Under the pieces are notes generated by a model. That model did not search any database. It saw nothing but the letters and a program-made list of their open reading frames with translations, and had not been told where the DNA came from. A stretch of 64,000 bases of DNA from Saccharothrix sp. (GTDB lineage Bacteria; Actinomycetota; Actinomycetes; Mycobacteriales; Pseudonocardiaceae), in the NCBI RefSeq assembly GCF_031180885.1, contig NZ_JAPSLK010000016.1, positions 94,217 through 158,216 of the forward strand. Reading direction: 5' to 3'. The translations under genes were made by a program, and so were the position numbers. This document shows positions 27,197 to 35,461 of this stretch, piece by piece (within the stretch, counting starts at the first letter, position 1; every line of letters starts with the position of its first letter).

Positions 27197-27640
27197 ATGA
27201 CCCTCGACCCCACCGACTGGGCGATCCTGACCGAACTCCAGTCCGACGGCCGGATCGCGCTCACCGAACTGGGCCGCCGGGTCAACCTCAGCCCCTCCGC
27301 GACCACCGAACGGGTCAAGCGGCTGGAAGCCGCCGGCGTCATCACCGGCTACCGCGCCACCGTCGACCTGGCCAAGGCGGGTTACGCGGTGTTGGCCGTG
27401 GTGCGCCTCAAGTACCCCGGCAACCGGCACGAACCCCTGCACCGGCTGCTCGCCGAACGCACCGAGGTGCTGGAGTGCCTGCGCGTCACCGGCGAGGACT
27501 GCTACACGCTCAAGGTCGCCGCCACCTCCATGCCCCACCTGGAGCGGGTGGTCAACGAGCTGACCGCGTTCGGCAGCACCACGACCAACGTCGTCTACCG
27601 CGAGACCCTGCCCTACCGGGGCGTCGCCGACCCCGGTTGA
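27197..27640 (+). CDS. Lrp/AsnC family transcriptional regulator
   Basis: A 147-residue Lrp/AsnC protein. The HTH is LDPTDWAILTELQSDGRIAL followed by RVNLSPSATTERVKRLEAAG, and the RAM/ligand domain includes CLRVTGEDCYTLKVAATSM. TAATCT at 27185-27190 lies six bases before ATG 27197 and no ribosome site is visible, so the transcript is probably leaderless. It is divergent from the LLM-deaminase operon (93 bases), a likely target. Members respond to amino acids or related metabolites. Confidence 0.9.
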   Translation: MTLDPTDWAILTELQSDGRIALTELGRRVNLSPSATTERVKRLEAAGVITGYRATVDLAKAGYAVLAVVRLKYPGNRHEPLHRLLAERTEVLECLRVTGEDCYTLKVAATSMPHLERVVNELTAFGSTTTNVVYRETLPYRGVADPG

Positions 27641-27644
27641 CAAC

Positions 27645-28526
27645 TCACTTCCAGCGAGCGGCGGGTTCGCACTTCGTGGTGTCGTCGTCCTTCATGTTCC
27701 ACGCGCCGAAGACGACCCGGTTGTCCGGCGCGACGAAGCACTTCTTCCCCAGGTCGACGCTCGACGCCAGCAGCTTCCCGTTCCGGTCGTACGCGCGCAC
27801 CTCGAACCCCTCCGACTCGGGGATCGTCCAGTGGGTGGGGAAGATGTTGCGGGCGACGAAGGTGCCGTTGGCGATGGTGGCGTCCACGGTCTGGCCGTCG
27901 TAGGTGAAGGTCACCCGGCCGACCTCGGGGGTGACCCGGCCGCCGGCCGTCGCGGTGCCGTGCTGTCCCCGGTAGATCTCCTTGTTGCCCGGGACGTCAC
28001 CGCCCGCGCTGCCGCCGTTGGTGTCGATCGCGATCGGGTTCGACATCCACTCCAGGTCGAAGCCGCTGGTGAAGCCCGCGTTGTAGGGCATCCCGGGTCC
28101 GTCGATGGTGCACAGCAGCGCGGCGTTCTCGGTGTAGATCAAGGCCCACTTGCCGGCCTCGTCCTCGCCGTACTGGTAGAGCGTGCCCTTGCCGGAGCCG
28201 GTGGAGATCTGGACGCAGCCCGCCTCGATCTCGGCGATCCGCTCGGGGGTCAGCCCGTGGACCACCGGCTTCGTCGGCGTGGGGGCCGGCGCGGAAGTCG
28301 GCACCGACGTCGTGGTCACCTGCTGGGCCGGGCCGACCGCCTCGGTCCGCTGCCACGGCTGGACGAACGCCACGACCGCGACCACCGCGCCCACCGCGGT
28401 GACGGCCGTGACCAGGGGCGCGAAGCGGAACGGCCGGCGCGCGGTCACGGCGCGCTCGACCTCGGCGCGGATCTCGGCCCGGCGACCGGGGGGCAGGTCG
28501 CGGGCCGGGGGGAGCGTGGTGTTCAT
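27645..28526 (-). CDS. Membrane-anchored extracytoplasmic protein, putative anti-sigma partner
   Basis: A 293-residue protein with a 35-residue cytoplasmic N-terminus (RRAEIRAEVERAVTARRP), one membrane span (VTAVTAVGAVVAVVAFV), a Pro/Thr-rich linker (TSVPTSAPAPTPTKP) and a 200-residue extracytoplasmic domain with two conserved-looking Cys. ATG 28526, with GGAGG upstream, overlaps the ECF sigma stop (ATGA). Position and topology suggest an anti-sigma factor or a membrane sensor of the sigma regulon. No zinc HxxxCxxC anti-sigma motif is visible, so this stays an inference. Confidence 0.6.
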   Translation of the reverse strand: MNTTLPPARDLPPGRRAEIRAEVERAVTARRPFRFAPLVTAVTAVGAVVAVVAFVQPWQRTEAVGPAQQVTTTSVPTSAPAPTPTKPVVHGLTPERIAEIEAGCVQISTGSGKGTLYQYGEDEAGKWALIYTENAALLCTIDGPGMPYNAGFTSGFDLEWMSNPIAIDTNGGSAGGDVPGNKEIYRGQHGTATAGGRVTPEVGRVTFTYDGQTVDATIANGTFVARNIFPTHWTIPESEGFEVRAYDRNGKLLASSVDLGKKCFVAPDNRVVFGAWNMKDDDTTKCEPAARWK

Positions 28527-29122
28527 CGGTCCTCCACGGTGAGAGCGGCGAGCGGTACGACCTCGGGACGCTGGGCGAACATCCGGCCGAGCCGAGCCTT
28601 GGCCTTGCTGACCCGGGACCGGACGCTGACCTCGGCGATGCCCAGCACGGCCGCCGCGTCCTGGTAGGACACGCCGGACCACACGCACAGGGCCAGCGCC
28701 TCGCGCTCGCTGCGCGGCAACCGGTTCACGGCCTCCAGCAACTGCCGCATCCGGTGCTGGTCGTCGACCCGTTCGGCGACCAGGTCGGCGTGGTCGGGCA
28801 CCCGGTCCTCCACCGGGACGCGGTGGAACAGCCGCAGCCGCCGCGCCGCCGAGCGCCGGTCGCTGCGCACCACGTTGGTGGCCACGGCCAGCAGCCACGG
28901 CAGGGCCGAGTCGCGCTCCAGCCGCAGCCGGTCCCGCTTGCGCCAGGCCAGCAGGAACGTGGCCTGGAGGTGGTCCTCGGCGGCGGCCCAGGACGCGGTG
29001 AGCCGGAAGCAGTGGTTGTAGACCGCCTTGGCGTGCCGGTCGAACAGCACCCCGAAGGCGTGCCCGCTGCCCGCCGCGGCCTGGGCCCACAGCGCGCGGT
29101 CGTCGGGGTCTTCGGTCGTCAT
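28523..29122 (-). CDS. ECF family RNA polymerase sigma factor
   Basis: A 199-residue sigma factor. Region 2 includes FGVLFDRHAKAVYNHCFRLT and WAAAEDHLQATFLLAW. Region 4 includes LPRSEREALALCVWSGVSYQ and AAAVLGIAEVSVRSRVSKAK. It is translationally coupled to the membrane protein after it. ATG 29122 has only a poorly spaced AAGAGG upstream. It likely directs a small envelope-stress or development regulon together with its partner. It is divergent from the DUF6891 gene. Confidence 0.9.
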   Translation of the reverse strand: MTTEDPDDRALWAQAAAGSGHAFGVLFDRHAKAVYNHCFRLTASWAAAEDHLQATFLLAWRKRDRLRLERDSALPWLLAVATNVVRSDRRSAARRLRLFHRVPVEDRVPDHADLVAERVDDQHRMRQLLEAVNRLPRSEREALALCVWSGVSYQDAAAVLGIAEVSVRSRVSKAKARLGRMFAQRPEVVPLAALTVEDR

Positions 29123-29210
29123 GCCTCTTCGTGCCCGCCGGGAGGGGATGTGTTGCCGCCCAGTTTCGTCGGTGCCGGTTTTGTCGGGGATGGCCGGCAG
29201 GATTCCGCGG

Positions 29211-29789
29211 GTGGAGAACACGAACGACAAGCCGCTGCCCGAGGACGTCCGCGCCGAGGCGGTGGAGTTCGCCCTGGAACTGGTCCACGGCGGGTTCCGC
29301 TCCCGCGAGGAGATCGTCTTCAACGTGCTCGACCACGTAGAGGACGTGCTGCCGGAGTCGGAGGTGACCGCGACGGTGGACCGGCTGTGGGCGGCGCGGG
29401 TGGCCGAGCAGGCGGGCTGGCCCGCGACCACCGACGTCGACCGGCTGCTCACCGCCTTCGAGAAGCTGGACGTGCAGGGCGTGGTGGCGCGGGCGGACTT
29501 CGCGTGCTGCCGGTCGTGCGGGCTGGCCGAGATCGGGGACGAGGCCGGGCCGGGCGCCCGCGGGTTCGTGTTCTTCCACCAGCAGGACACCGTCCGGGCG
29601 GTCGCCGGCGGCGGGTTGTACCTGGCCTACGGGGCGCTGCCGGGCTCGCCGGACGACACCGCCGCGGTGGGCCGGGAGGTGGTCGCGGCGCTGCGGGCGG
29701 TCGGCCTGCCGGTGGAGTGGGACGGTTCGCCCGACACGCGCATCCACGTCGAGCCCCTGGACTGGCGGGCCCGGCTGCCGGTCGGCTGA
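29211..29789 (+). CDS. DUF6891 family protein
   Basis: A 192-residue soluble protein. The conserved parts are FACCRSCGLAEIGDEA with clustered Cys, and GFVFFHQQDTVRAVAGGGLY then LAYGA, which fit the DUF6891 family of actinobacteria. Function is unknown. GTG 29211 with CAGGA upstream is preferred; ATG 29190 would add seven residues. The C-terminus (HVEPLDWRARLPVG) is complete. The CCxxC cluster could bind a metal. Confidence 0.75.
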   Translation: MENTNDKPLPEDVRAEAVEFALELVHGGFRSREEIVFNVLDHVEDVLPESEVTATVDRLWAARVAEQAGWPATTDVDRLLTAFEKLDVQGVVARADFACCRSCGLAEIGDEAGPGARGFVFFHQQDTVRAVAGGGLYLAYGALPGSPDDTAAVGREVVAALRAVGLPVEWDGSPDTRIHVEPLDWRARLPVG

Positions 29790-29865
29790 GCGGCGGCGAG
29801 CGGCGCTGTCGGCTGAGCGGCCCAGTCCCGGTACGCGACCCGGAGTACCGAAACGCTGACCTGCG

Positions 29866-29879
29866 CGGAAACGCTCCCA
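29866..29879. promoter_or_regulatory. Degenerate CebR-like box upstream of the GH3 gene
   Basis: CGGAAACGCTCCCA matches the CebR core TGGGAGCGCTCCCA at 11 of 14 positions, with one half-site intact. It lies about 75 bases before the GH3 start, beside TTGACC at 29888. A functional CebR site is plausible but weaker than that at the LPMO. Confidence 0.4.
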
Positions 29880-29952
29880 CGAAACTCTTGACCGAGACAG
29901 TGGGGCCGATCAGGATCGGGCGCGACAAAGCCGTCGAGGAACGGACGAACCG

Positions 29953-32571
29953 ATGTCCCGCACACGTCGCAGACACCTGAGCGCCCTGCTCGCCGCCGCG
30001 GTCCTGACCTCGGTGACGTCGGCGGTCGCGACCGCCGAGCCCGAGTCGCGGCAGCCCGTGGTCGGCGAACCCCGCACCGAGCACGGCTGCGCCCGGATCG
30101 AGAAGACCCTGCCCGCGCTGCCCGACTGGCCGAAGGTGACCAGCCGGGTCAAGTCGTCACCGGGCGACGAGCGCCGGATCAAGCAGATCGTCGAGGGCAT
30201 GACGCTGGCCGAGAAGGTCGGCCAGATGACCCAGCCGGAGATCGGCGCGATCACCCCGGACGAGGTGCGCGAGTACCACATCGGGTCGGTCCTCAACGGC
30301 GGCGGCTCGTGGCCGAACCGGGACAAGCACGCCTCCCCGCAGGCGTGGCTGGACCTCGCCGACGCGTACTGGAACGCGTCCAAGGCCACCCGCACCGGCA
30401 TCCCGGTGGTCTGGGGCATCGACGCCGTCCACGGCAACAACAACGTCTACGGCGCCACGCTCTTCCCGCACAACATCGGCCTGGGCGCGGCGCACGACCC
30501 GTGCCTGATCCGGGACATCTCGAAGGCGACCGCCGACCAGGTCCGGGCCACCGGCCAGGACTGGGCGTTCGCGCCGACCCTGGCCGTGGTCCGCGACGAC
30601 CGCTGGGGCCGCACCTACGAGGGCTACTCGGAGGACCCGCGGATCACCCGCGCCTACGGCTACGAGGCCGTGAAGGGCCTTCAGGGCGACAGCCGCCGCC
30701 GGGTCGACGTGCTGGCCACCGCCAAGCACTTCATCGGCGACGGCGGCACGATCGGCGGCAAGGACCAGGGCGTGAACCCGTCGTCCGAGGCCGAGATGAT
30801 CAACCTGCACGGCCAGGGCTACTACGGCGCGCTCGCGGCCGGCGCCCAGACCGTCATGGTGTCGTTCAACAGCTGGACCAACACGGACCTGGGCATCAAC
30901 GAGGGCAAGCTGCACGGCTCCAAGCTGGCCGTGAACGACATCCTCAAGGGCAAGATCGGCTTCGACGGCCTGGTGGTCTCCGACTGGAACGGCCACGGCC
31001 AGGTCGCCGGCTGCACCAACGCCAGCTGCCCGCAGGCGGTCAACGCCGGCATCGACGTCTTCATGGTGCCCAACGACTGGAAGGCGTTCATCGCCAACAC
31101 GATCGCGCAGGTCGAGGCGGGCGAGATCCCGATGTCCCGCATCGACGACGCGGTCACCCGCATCCTGCGCGTCAAGCTGCGCAGCGGCGTCCTGGACGGG
31201 GTCAAGCCGTCCGAGCGCGAGCACGCCGGGTCGCAGGACGCGTTGGAGGCCAAGCGACTCGCCCGCGAGGCGGTCCGCAGGTCCCAGGTGCTGCTGAAGA
31301 ACAACAACCGCGTGCTGCCGCTTTCCCCGCGCGCCAAGGTGTTGGTCGTCGGCAAGAGCGCGGACAGCATGCAGAACCAGACCGGCGGCTGGACGCTGTC
31401 CTGGCAGGGCACCGGCAACACCAACGCCGACTTCCCCAACGGCACCACGGTTCTCGGCGGGCTGCGGGAGGCGCTGGGCGCGGAGAACGTGGTGTTCTCC
31501 GAGACCGGTGACGTCGACCCGGCGGGCTTCGACGCGGTGATCGCGGTGATCGGCGAGACCCCGTACGCCGAGGGCGTGGGCGACATCGGCAAGCGCTCGC
31601 TGGAGGCGGCCAAGCTGTACCCGCAGGACCTGGCCGTGCTGGACAAGGTCCGCGGCAAGGGCGCGCCGGTCGTCACCGTCTACATCTCGGGCCGTCCGCT
31701 GCACGTCAACAAGGAACTCAACCGCTCCGACGCGTTCGTGGCGGCGTTCCTGCCCGGCACCGAGGGCGGCGGCGTGGCGGACCTGCTGGTGCGCGGGCGC
31801 CACACGTTCCCCGGCTACACCGGCACGCTGTCCTACTCGTGGCCGCGCAGCGCGTGCCAGACGCCGCTCAACCCCGGCGCGGAGGGCTACGACCCGCTGT
31901 TCAAGGCGGGCTACGGCCTGCGGTCGTGGCAGACCGGCAACGTCGGCCTGCTGGACGAGTCGGCCCCGGTGTTCGGCTGCTCGGGCGACGGCGGCGGCGG
32001 CACGGCGACCGAGGACCTTGAGCTGTTCGTGCGCCAGGACATCGCGCCGTACAAGAGCTACATCGGCTCGCCGGAGAACTGGGGCCTGGAGATCGGCCCG
32101 GACGGCGAGGCGGCGCAGGCGAACATCAGCACCGTGCCGGCGGACGTCAACGTGCAGGGCGACGCGCTGAAGACGACGTGGACGGGCACCGGCCCGGGCC
32201 AGGTCTACGTGCAGAACCCGGCGGGTGGCACGGACTTGCGCGGCTACCTCAACGCGAACGCCGCGCTGGTGTTCGACGTGATCGTCCACCAGGCCCCGGC
32301 GGCGCGCACCGTGCTGAGCACGCACTGCGTGTACCCGTGCCTGGCGGAGGTCGAGGCGACCAACCTGTTCACCGGCCTGGCCGGGGACGGGAAGGCGACG
32401 GTGAAGATCCCGCTGTCCTGCTTCGCGCAGGGCGGGCTGGACCTGGAGAACGTCAACACGCCGTTCCTGGTCTACACCGAGGGGGCGTTCCAGGCGTCGT
32501 TCGCCAACGTCCGGTGGGTGCCCAAGGCGGCGCTCGACCCGGACGCGCGGTCGTGCGCTGACGTGGGCTAG
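29953..32571 (+). CDS. Secreted GH3 beta-glucosidase / exo-beta-glucanase (ExoP-like)
   Basis: An 872-residue secreted enzyme. The signal peptide ends near residue 28 (TSAVATA). The GH3 N-domain has EKVGQMTQPEIGAI, GIDAVHGNNNVYGATLFPHN and ATAKHFIGDGGT, with the nucleophile Asp344 in VVSDWNGHGQ. The C-domain includes RSQVLLKNNNRVLPL and ETPYAEGVGD. A C-terminal galactose-binding-like domain follows a GDGGGGTATED linker, as in ExoP-type exo-1,3/1,4-beta-glucanases. It would release glucose from beta-glucans outside the cell. A CebR-like box lies upstream and a strong terminator follows, so it is monocistronic. Confidence 0.93.
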   Translation: MSRTRRRHLSALLAAAVLTSVTSAVATAEPESRQPVVGEPRTEHGCARIEKTLPALPDWPKVTSRVKSSPGDERRIKQIVEGMTLAEKVGQMTQPEIGAITPDEVREYHIGSVLNGGGSWPNRDKHASPQAWLDLADAYWNASKATRTGIPVVWGIDAVHGNNNVYGATLFPHNIGLGAAHDPCLIRDISKATADQVRATGQDWAFAPTLAVVRDDRWGRTYEGYSEDPRITRAYGYEAVKGLQGDSRRRVDVLATAKHFIGDGGTIGGKDQGVNPSSEAEMINLHGQGYYGALAAGAQTVMVSFNSWTNTDLGINEGKLHGSKLAVNDILKGKIGFDGLVVSDWNGHGQVAGCTNASCPQAVNAGIDVFMVPNDWKAFIANTIAQVEAGEIPMSRIDDAVTRILRVKLRSGVLDGVKPSEREHAGSQDALEAKRLAREAVRRSQVLLKNNNRVLPLSPRAKVLVVGKSADSMQNQTGGWTLSWQGTGNTNADFPNGTTVLGGLREALGAENVVFSETGDVDPAGFDAVIAVIGETPYAEGVGDIGKRSLEAAKLYPQDLAVLDKVRGKGAPVVTVYISGRPLHVNKELNRSDAFVAAFLPGTEGGGVADLLVRGRHTFPGYTGTLSYSWPRSACQTPLNPGAEGYDPLFKAGYGLRSWQTGNVGLLDESAPVFGCSGDGGGGTATEDLELFVRQDIAPYKSYIGSPENWGLEIGPDGEAAQANISTVPADVNVQGDALKTTWTGTGPGQVYVQNPAGGTDLRGYLNANAALVFDVIVHQAPAARTVLSTHCVYPCLAEVEATNLFTGLAGDGKATVKIPLSCFAQGGLDLENVNTPFLVYTEGAFQASFANVRWVPKAALDPDARSCADVG

Positions 32572-32585
32572 CGCCCTGTGCTCAT

Positions 32586-32616
32586 GGGGCGGTCACTTCG
32601 GTGGCCGCCCCTTTTT
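32586..32616 (+). terminator. Rho-independent terminator after the GH3 gene
   Basis: GGGGCGG and CCGCCCC arms, part of a 10-11 bp stem, enclose a CTTCGG-type loop and are followed by five T at 32612-32616. It lies 15 bases after the GH3 stop. Confidence 0.85.
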
Positions 32617-32735
32617 CATGTTCGCGAACAGGTGTGCAAATGTGCACAAAGGTCCAGTACTCCGAGCGGTAATCGACATCACGGTGACGGTGCCCACGCT
32701 GGTCTGAACCACTTCCGGCCACCTCGGGAGCCGCC

Positions 32736-33045
32736 GTGTTCAGGACGTTCGTGGTGTCGGCGCTGGTCGCCGGCCTGCTCACCACCCCGCACGCCGCCGC
32801 GCAGCCGGCCTTCGACACCGCGCCCGCCGCGGCGGTGCTCCAGCGGCTGCTGCCCGCCCACGCGAGCCAGTTCACCCTCCAGGCCGCTTCGGCGGTCCGG
32901 TGTCCGACCATCGGTCGACGTGCCTCGCGCTGCCCGAGCGGTGCAGGACGCCTTGCAAACCGCCCACCCCGGTGCCATCTCCACCCAACTCATCATCTGG
33001 ACCTGCCACAACGGCCCGAACCAGACCTGGCAGCTCCCCGCCTAG
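32736..33045 (+). pseudogene. Relic of a secreted GH89-like alpha-N-acetylglucosaminidase with a CBM13 end
   Basis: From ATG 32736 a signal peptide (MFRTFVVSALVAGLLTTPHA) runs into AAAVLQRLLPAHASQFTLQA, which resembles the N-terminus of GH89 enzymes. After about 52 codons this homology stops. In another frame the sequence ends QLIIWTCHNGPNQTWQLPA, the closing half of a ricin-type CBM13 lectin repeat, with its stop at 33043-33045. The two ends of a large secreted glycosidase therefore seem fused by an internal deletion of most of the gene. The GH89 assignment is by eye and moderate. Confidence 0.45.
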
Positions 33046-33650
33046 TAAGCGGCGGTGAAGCGCATCCGCCGGTACTTCTGGTGGAGGACTTCGTCGAGCA
33101 GCGCGACGGCGAAGTCCTCCATCGAGATCTCCGACTTCCCCTCGGCGTCGACCAGCAGGTCGTCCAGGCCCAGCCGGTAGGTCCCGGTCCGCTCGCCGGG
33201 CTCGATCACCGCCGGCGGGCTCGCGTACGTCCAGTCCACTTCGGACTCCTCGGTGAACACCGCGTGCTGCTCCGCACAAGCCAGCGCGATCGGCAGGATG
33301 TCCGCCGGGAACCCGGGCTCCTCGTGCACCAGAACCCCGTTGGGCGTCCGCAGGGTCGCCGCCCCGCCCACGACGATCAGTCTCGCCGCGCTGCGCCGCA
33401 CACCCTCCAGCAGCGCCTTCGCGGTGACCACGAGGTCCCGCTCCGACCCCGGCACCGGCCGGGTCGCGCTGATCACGACGTCACTCTCGCCGGCCAACCG
33501 AGCCACCTGCGCGACATCGGTCGCGTCGGCCACCACGAAACCCTCGCGGGGCGATCGGGTCACCGGGGTGACGTCATGCCCTCGCCGGAGCGCTTCGGTC
33601 ACCACTCGACTGCCGACGGCTCCCGCCGCCCCGAACACCGTGATCCGCAT
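33042..33650 (-). CDS. NAD(P)H-binding atypical SDR oxidoreductase
   Basis: A 202-residue protein with a Rossmann N-terminus MRITVFGAAGAVGSRVVTEA, then ISATRPVPGS, ARLIVVGGAATL, and a C-terminal SEISMEDFAVALLDEV segment typical of the NAD(P)-binding/NmrA-like group. It lacks a YxxxK site, as is common in this subgroup. Substrate unknown. ATG 33650 lies 77 bases inside the 3' end of the exporter gene, so it is probably co-transcribed with it and MarR-controlled. Confidence 0.85.
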   Translation of the reverse strand: MRITVFGAAGAVGSRVVTEALRRGHDVTPVTRSPREGFVVADATDVAQVARLAGESDVVISATRPVPGSERDLVVTAKALLEGVRRSAARLIVVGGAATLRTPNGVLVHEEPGFPADILPIALACAEQHAVFTEESEVDWTYASPPAVIEPGERTGTYRLGLDDLLVDAEGKSEISMEDFAVALLDEVLHQKYRRMRFTAAY

Positions 33651-34509
33651 CGGTCTTCCCTCCCTGTTTCTGCGAGACCTGTTTTTGGGCGACCACCAGA
33701 GAAGCGAGCACCACGACCGCGCCCAGCACCTGCAACACGGTCAGGTCCTGACCCAGCGCGAGCCACCCGACGAGCGTCGCCACGACCGGGCTGAGCAGGC
33801 CGAGGAACGTCACGTCGGTGGCCTTGAGCAACCGGATGCCGCGGAACCACAAGCTGTACGACAGCGCCGCGCCGATGAGGCCCAGGTACGCGTACCCGGC
33901 CCAGTTGCGGGCGGTGATCGTCGCGGGCAGGCCCTCCACCACCAGCGTCACCGGCACCAGCAGCAACCCGCCCCAGACGAGTTGCCACCCGGTCGACGCC
34001 GGCAGCGGTGCGGGCGACGGCCACCGCTTGCTGAGCACCACACCGGCCGCCATCACGGCCGCGCCACCCAGTGCGGCGGCGACCCCCAGCCAGTCCAGTG
34101 CCGCGTTGGCCCGCAGCACGAGCAGGCTGACCCCGGCAACACCGGCGACGGCCGCCAGGGCGACCCGCAAGGTCATCCGCTGGCCGAGCAGCGCGGCGGA
34201 CAACCCGGCGACGAACAGCGGCTGGATCGCGCCGACGGTCGCGGCGACCCCGCCGGGCAGGCGGTAGGCGGCCAGGAACAGCAGCGGCAGGAACGCGCCG
34301 ATGTTCAAGGCGCCCAATATCAGCGACCGCCACCACCAGTCGCCGGTGGGCAATCGCCGGGTGATCAGGACCAGCAGCACCCCGGCGGGCAGGGCGCGCA
34401 GCAGGCCGGCCAGCAGTGGCCGGTCGGGCGGCAGGTACTCGGTGGTGACGTAGTAGGTGGTGCCCCAGATGGCCGGGGCGAGGGCGGTGAGGAGGCGGTT
34501 GCTTAGCAC
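33574..34509 (-). CDS. EamA/DMT family transporter
   Basis: A 311-residue ten-span membrane exporter with two EamA repeats: LAPAIWGTTYYVTTEYLPP with VGAIQPLFVAGLSAALLGQR, then YAYLGLIGAALSYSLWFRGI with LSPVVATLVGWLALGQDLT. GTG 34509 follows TAGTTT by exactly six bases, suggesting a leaderless message. The last 40 residues form a polar tail overlapping the SDR gene. Divergent from a MarR regulator; the palindromes between them are probable operators. It likely exports a metabolite or drug. Confidence 0.88.
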   Translation of the reverse strand: MLSNRLLTALAPAIWGTTYYVTTEYLPPDRPLLAGLLRALPAGVLLVLITRRLPTGDWWWRSLILGALNIGAFLPLLFLAAYRLPGGVAATVGAIQPLFVAGLSAALLGQRMTLRVALAAVAGVAGVSLLVLRANAALDWLGVAAALGGAAVMAAGVVLSKRWPSPAPLPASTGWQLVWGGLLLVPVTLVVEGLPATITARNWAGYAYLGLIGAALSYSLWFRGIRLLKATDVTFLGLLSPVVATLVGWLALGQDLTVLQVLGAVVVLASLVVAQKQVSQKQGGKTDADHGVRGGGSRRQSSGDRSAPARA

Positions 34510-34569
34510 TAAGCCAAACTAGCTCATCGCTAAGCTACCCAGGCAGGTGATTTGCCTCACCGCTAAGGT
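34501..34569. promoter_or_regulatory. Divergent promoter/operator region, EamA and MarR
   Basis: GCTTAGCACTAAGC (34501-34514) is a palindrome with 6-base arms that covers the EamA start codon. TAGC and GCTA arms lie at 34520-34537. The motif GCTAAGS recurs at about 34530 and 34562. The -10-like TAGTTT (minus strand, 34521-34516) and TAAGGT (plus strand, 34564-34569) each lie six bases before a GTG start. Confidence 0.5.
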
Positions 34570-34575
34570 AGATGC

Positions 34576-35061
34576 GTGGCAGACCACGTCGACCTCGTCC
34601 TGAGCCAGTGGCACGCGCGGCGGCCCGACCTGGACGTTTCCCCGATGGCCGTGCTGGGCCGCCTGAACCGCTTCGCCCGCGTGGTGGAGGCGGCGCAGCG
34701 CGAGACGTTCGCCCGGCACGGCCTGGACCGGGCGTCCTTCGACGTCCTGGCCACCCTGCGCCGCAGCGACCCGCCGCACTGCCTGACGCCCACCGAGCTG
34801 ATGCGCGCCTCGATGGTCACCTCCGGCGCCATCACCCAGCGCCTCGACCGCCTCGAAGCCCGTGGCCTGGTCACCCGCAAGCCGAGCGAGGTGGACGGCC
34901 GCGGCGTCGTCGTCTCGCTGACCGACGAGGGCCGCCGCCTGGTCGACGCCGCCCTGCCCGACCACCTCGCCACCGGCCGGCGCCTGCTCGCGGCCCTGGA
35001 TCAGGACGCCCGCACCGCCCTGGCCGACACCCTGCGGACCCTCCTGGAGTCGGCGGAGTAG
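34576..35061 (+). CDS. MarR family transcriptional regulator
   Basis: A 161-residue MarR protein: RETFARHGLDRASFDVLATL, LTPTELMRASMVTSGAITQR and LEARGLVTRKPSEVDGRGVV form the winged HTH, with a C-terminal dimer helix. GTG 34576 has TAAGGT six bases upstream and no ribosome site. It is divergent from the EamA-SDR operon and most likely represses it and itself through the TTAG/CTAA palindromes. Confidence 0.92.
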   Translation: MADHVDLVLSQWHARRPDLDVSPMAVLGRLNRFARVVEAAQRETFARHGLDRASFDVLATLRRSDPPHCLTPTELMRASMVTSGAITQRLDRLEARGLVTRKPSEVDGRGVVVSLTDEGRRLVDAALPDHLATGRRLLAALDQDARTALADTLRTLLESAE

Positions 35062-35065
35062 ACCC

Positions 35066-35461
35066 CTACACCGCGGTGGCCGCCGTCCGGCGCAGCCAGA
35101 GCAGCCCCAGCACCGGCAGCACCAGCGGGATGAACAGGTAGCCGCTGCCGAAGTGCGACCACACCGTCGCCTGCGGGAACCACGACGGCACCAGGTAGCT
35201 CACCGCGCCGACTACGACGACACCGACCAACTCCACCGCGCACGACACCCACGCCACCCGCCGGGACGTCCGGCTGCCCACCGCCAACGTCACGGTCGCC
35301 ACCACGTACACCACCGCCGCGAACGCGGACAGCAGGTAGGCCACCGGCGCCTCGGCGAACCGGGTCGCGATCTGCACGCCCGACCGCGCCGTCGCCGCCA
35401 CCGCGAACAGCCCGTAGACGGCGATCAGCAGCCGCCCGGGCCCGGACCGCGTGTCAGGCAT
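35066..35461 (-). CDS. Small integral membrane protein, unknown function
   Basis: A 131-residue protein with four hydrophobic segments (LLIAVYGLFAVAATARSG, VAYLLSAFAAVVYVVATVTL, VAWVSCAVELVGVVVVGAVS and YLFIPLVLPVLGLLWL). No family recognised with certainty. ATG 35461 overlaps the stop of the next upstream membrane gene by eight bases, so the pair is translated together and may form a complex. Confidence 0.75.
   Translation of the reverse strand: MPDTRSGPGRLLIAVYGLFAVAATARSGVQIATRFAEAPVAYLLSAFAAVVYVVATVTLAVGSRTSRRVAWVSCAVELVGVVVVGAVSYLVPSWFPQATVWSHFGSGYLFIPLVLPVLGLLWLRRTAATAV

Noticed and set aside
30157..32325. 722-codon frame antisense to GH3
   Set aside because: Shadow of a GC-rich gene with no motifs.
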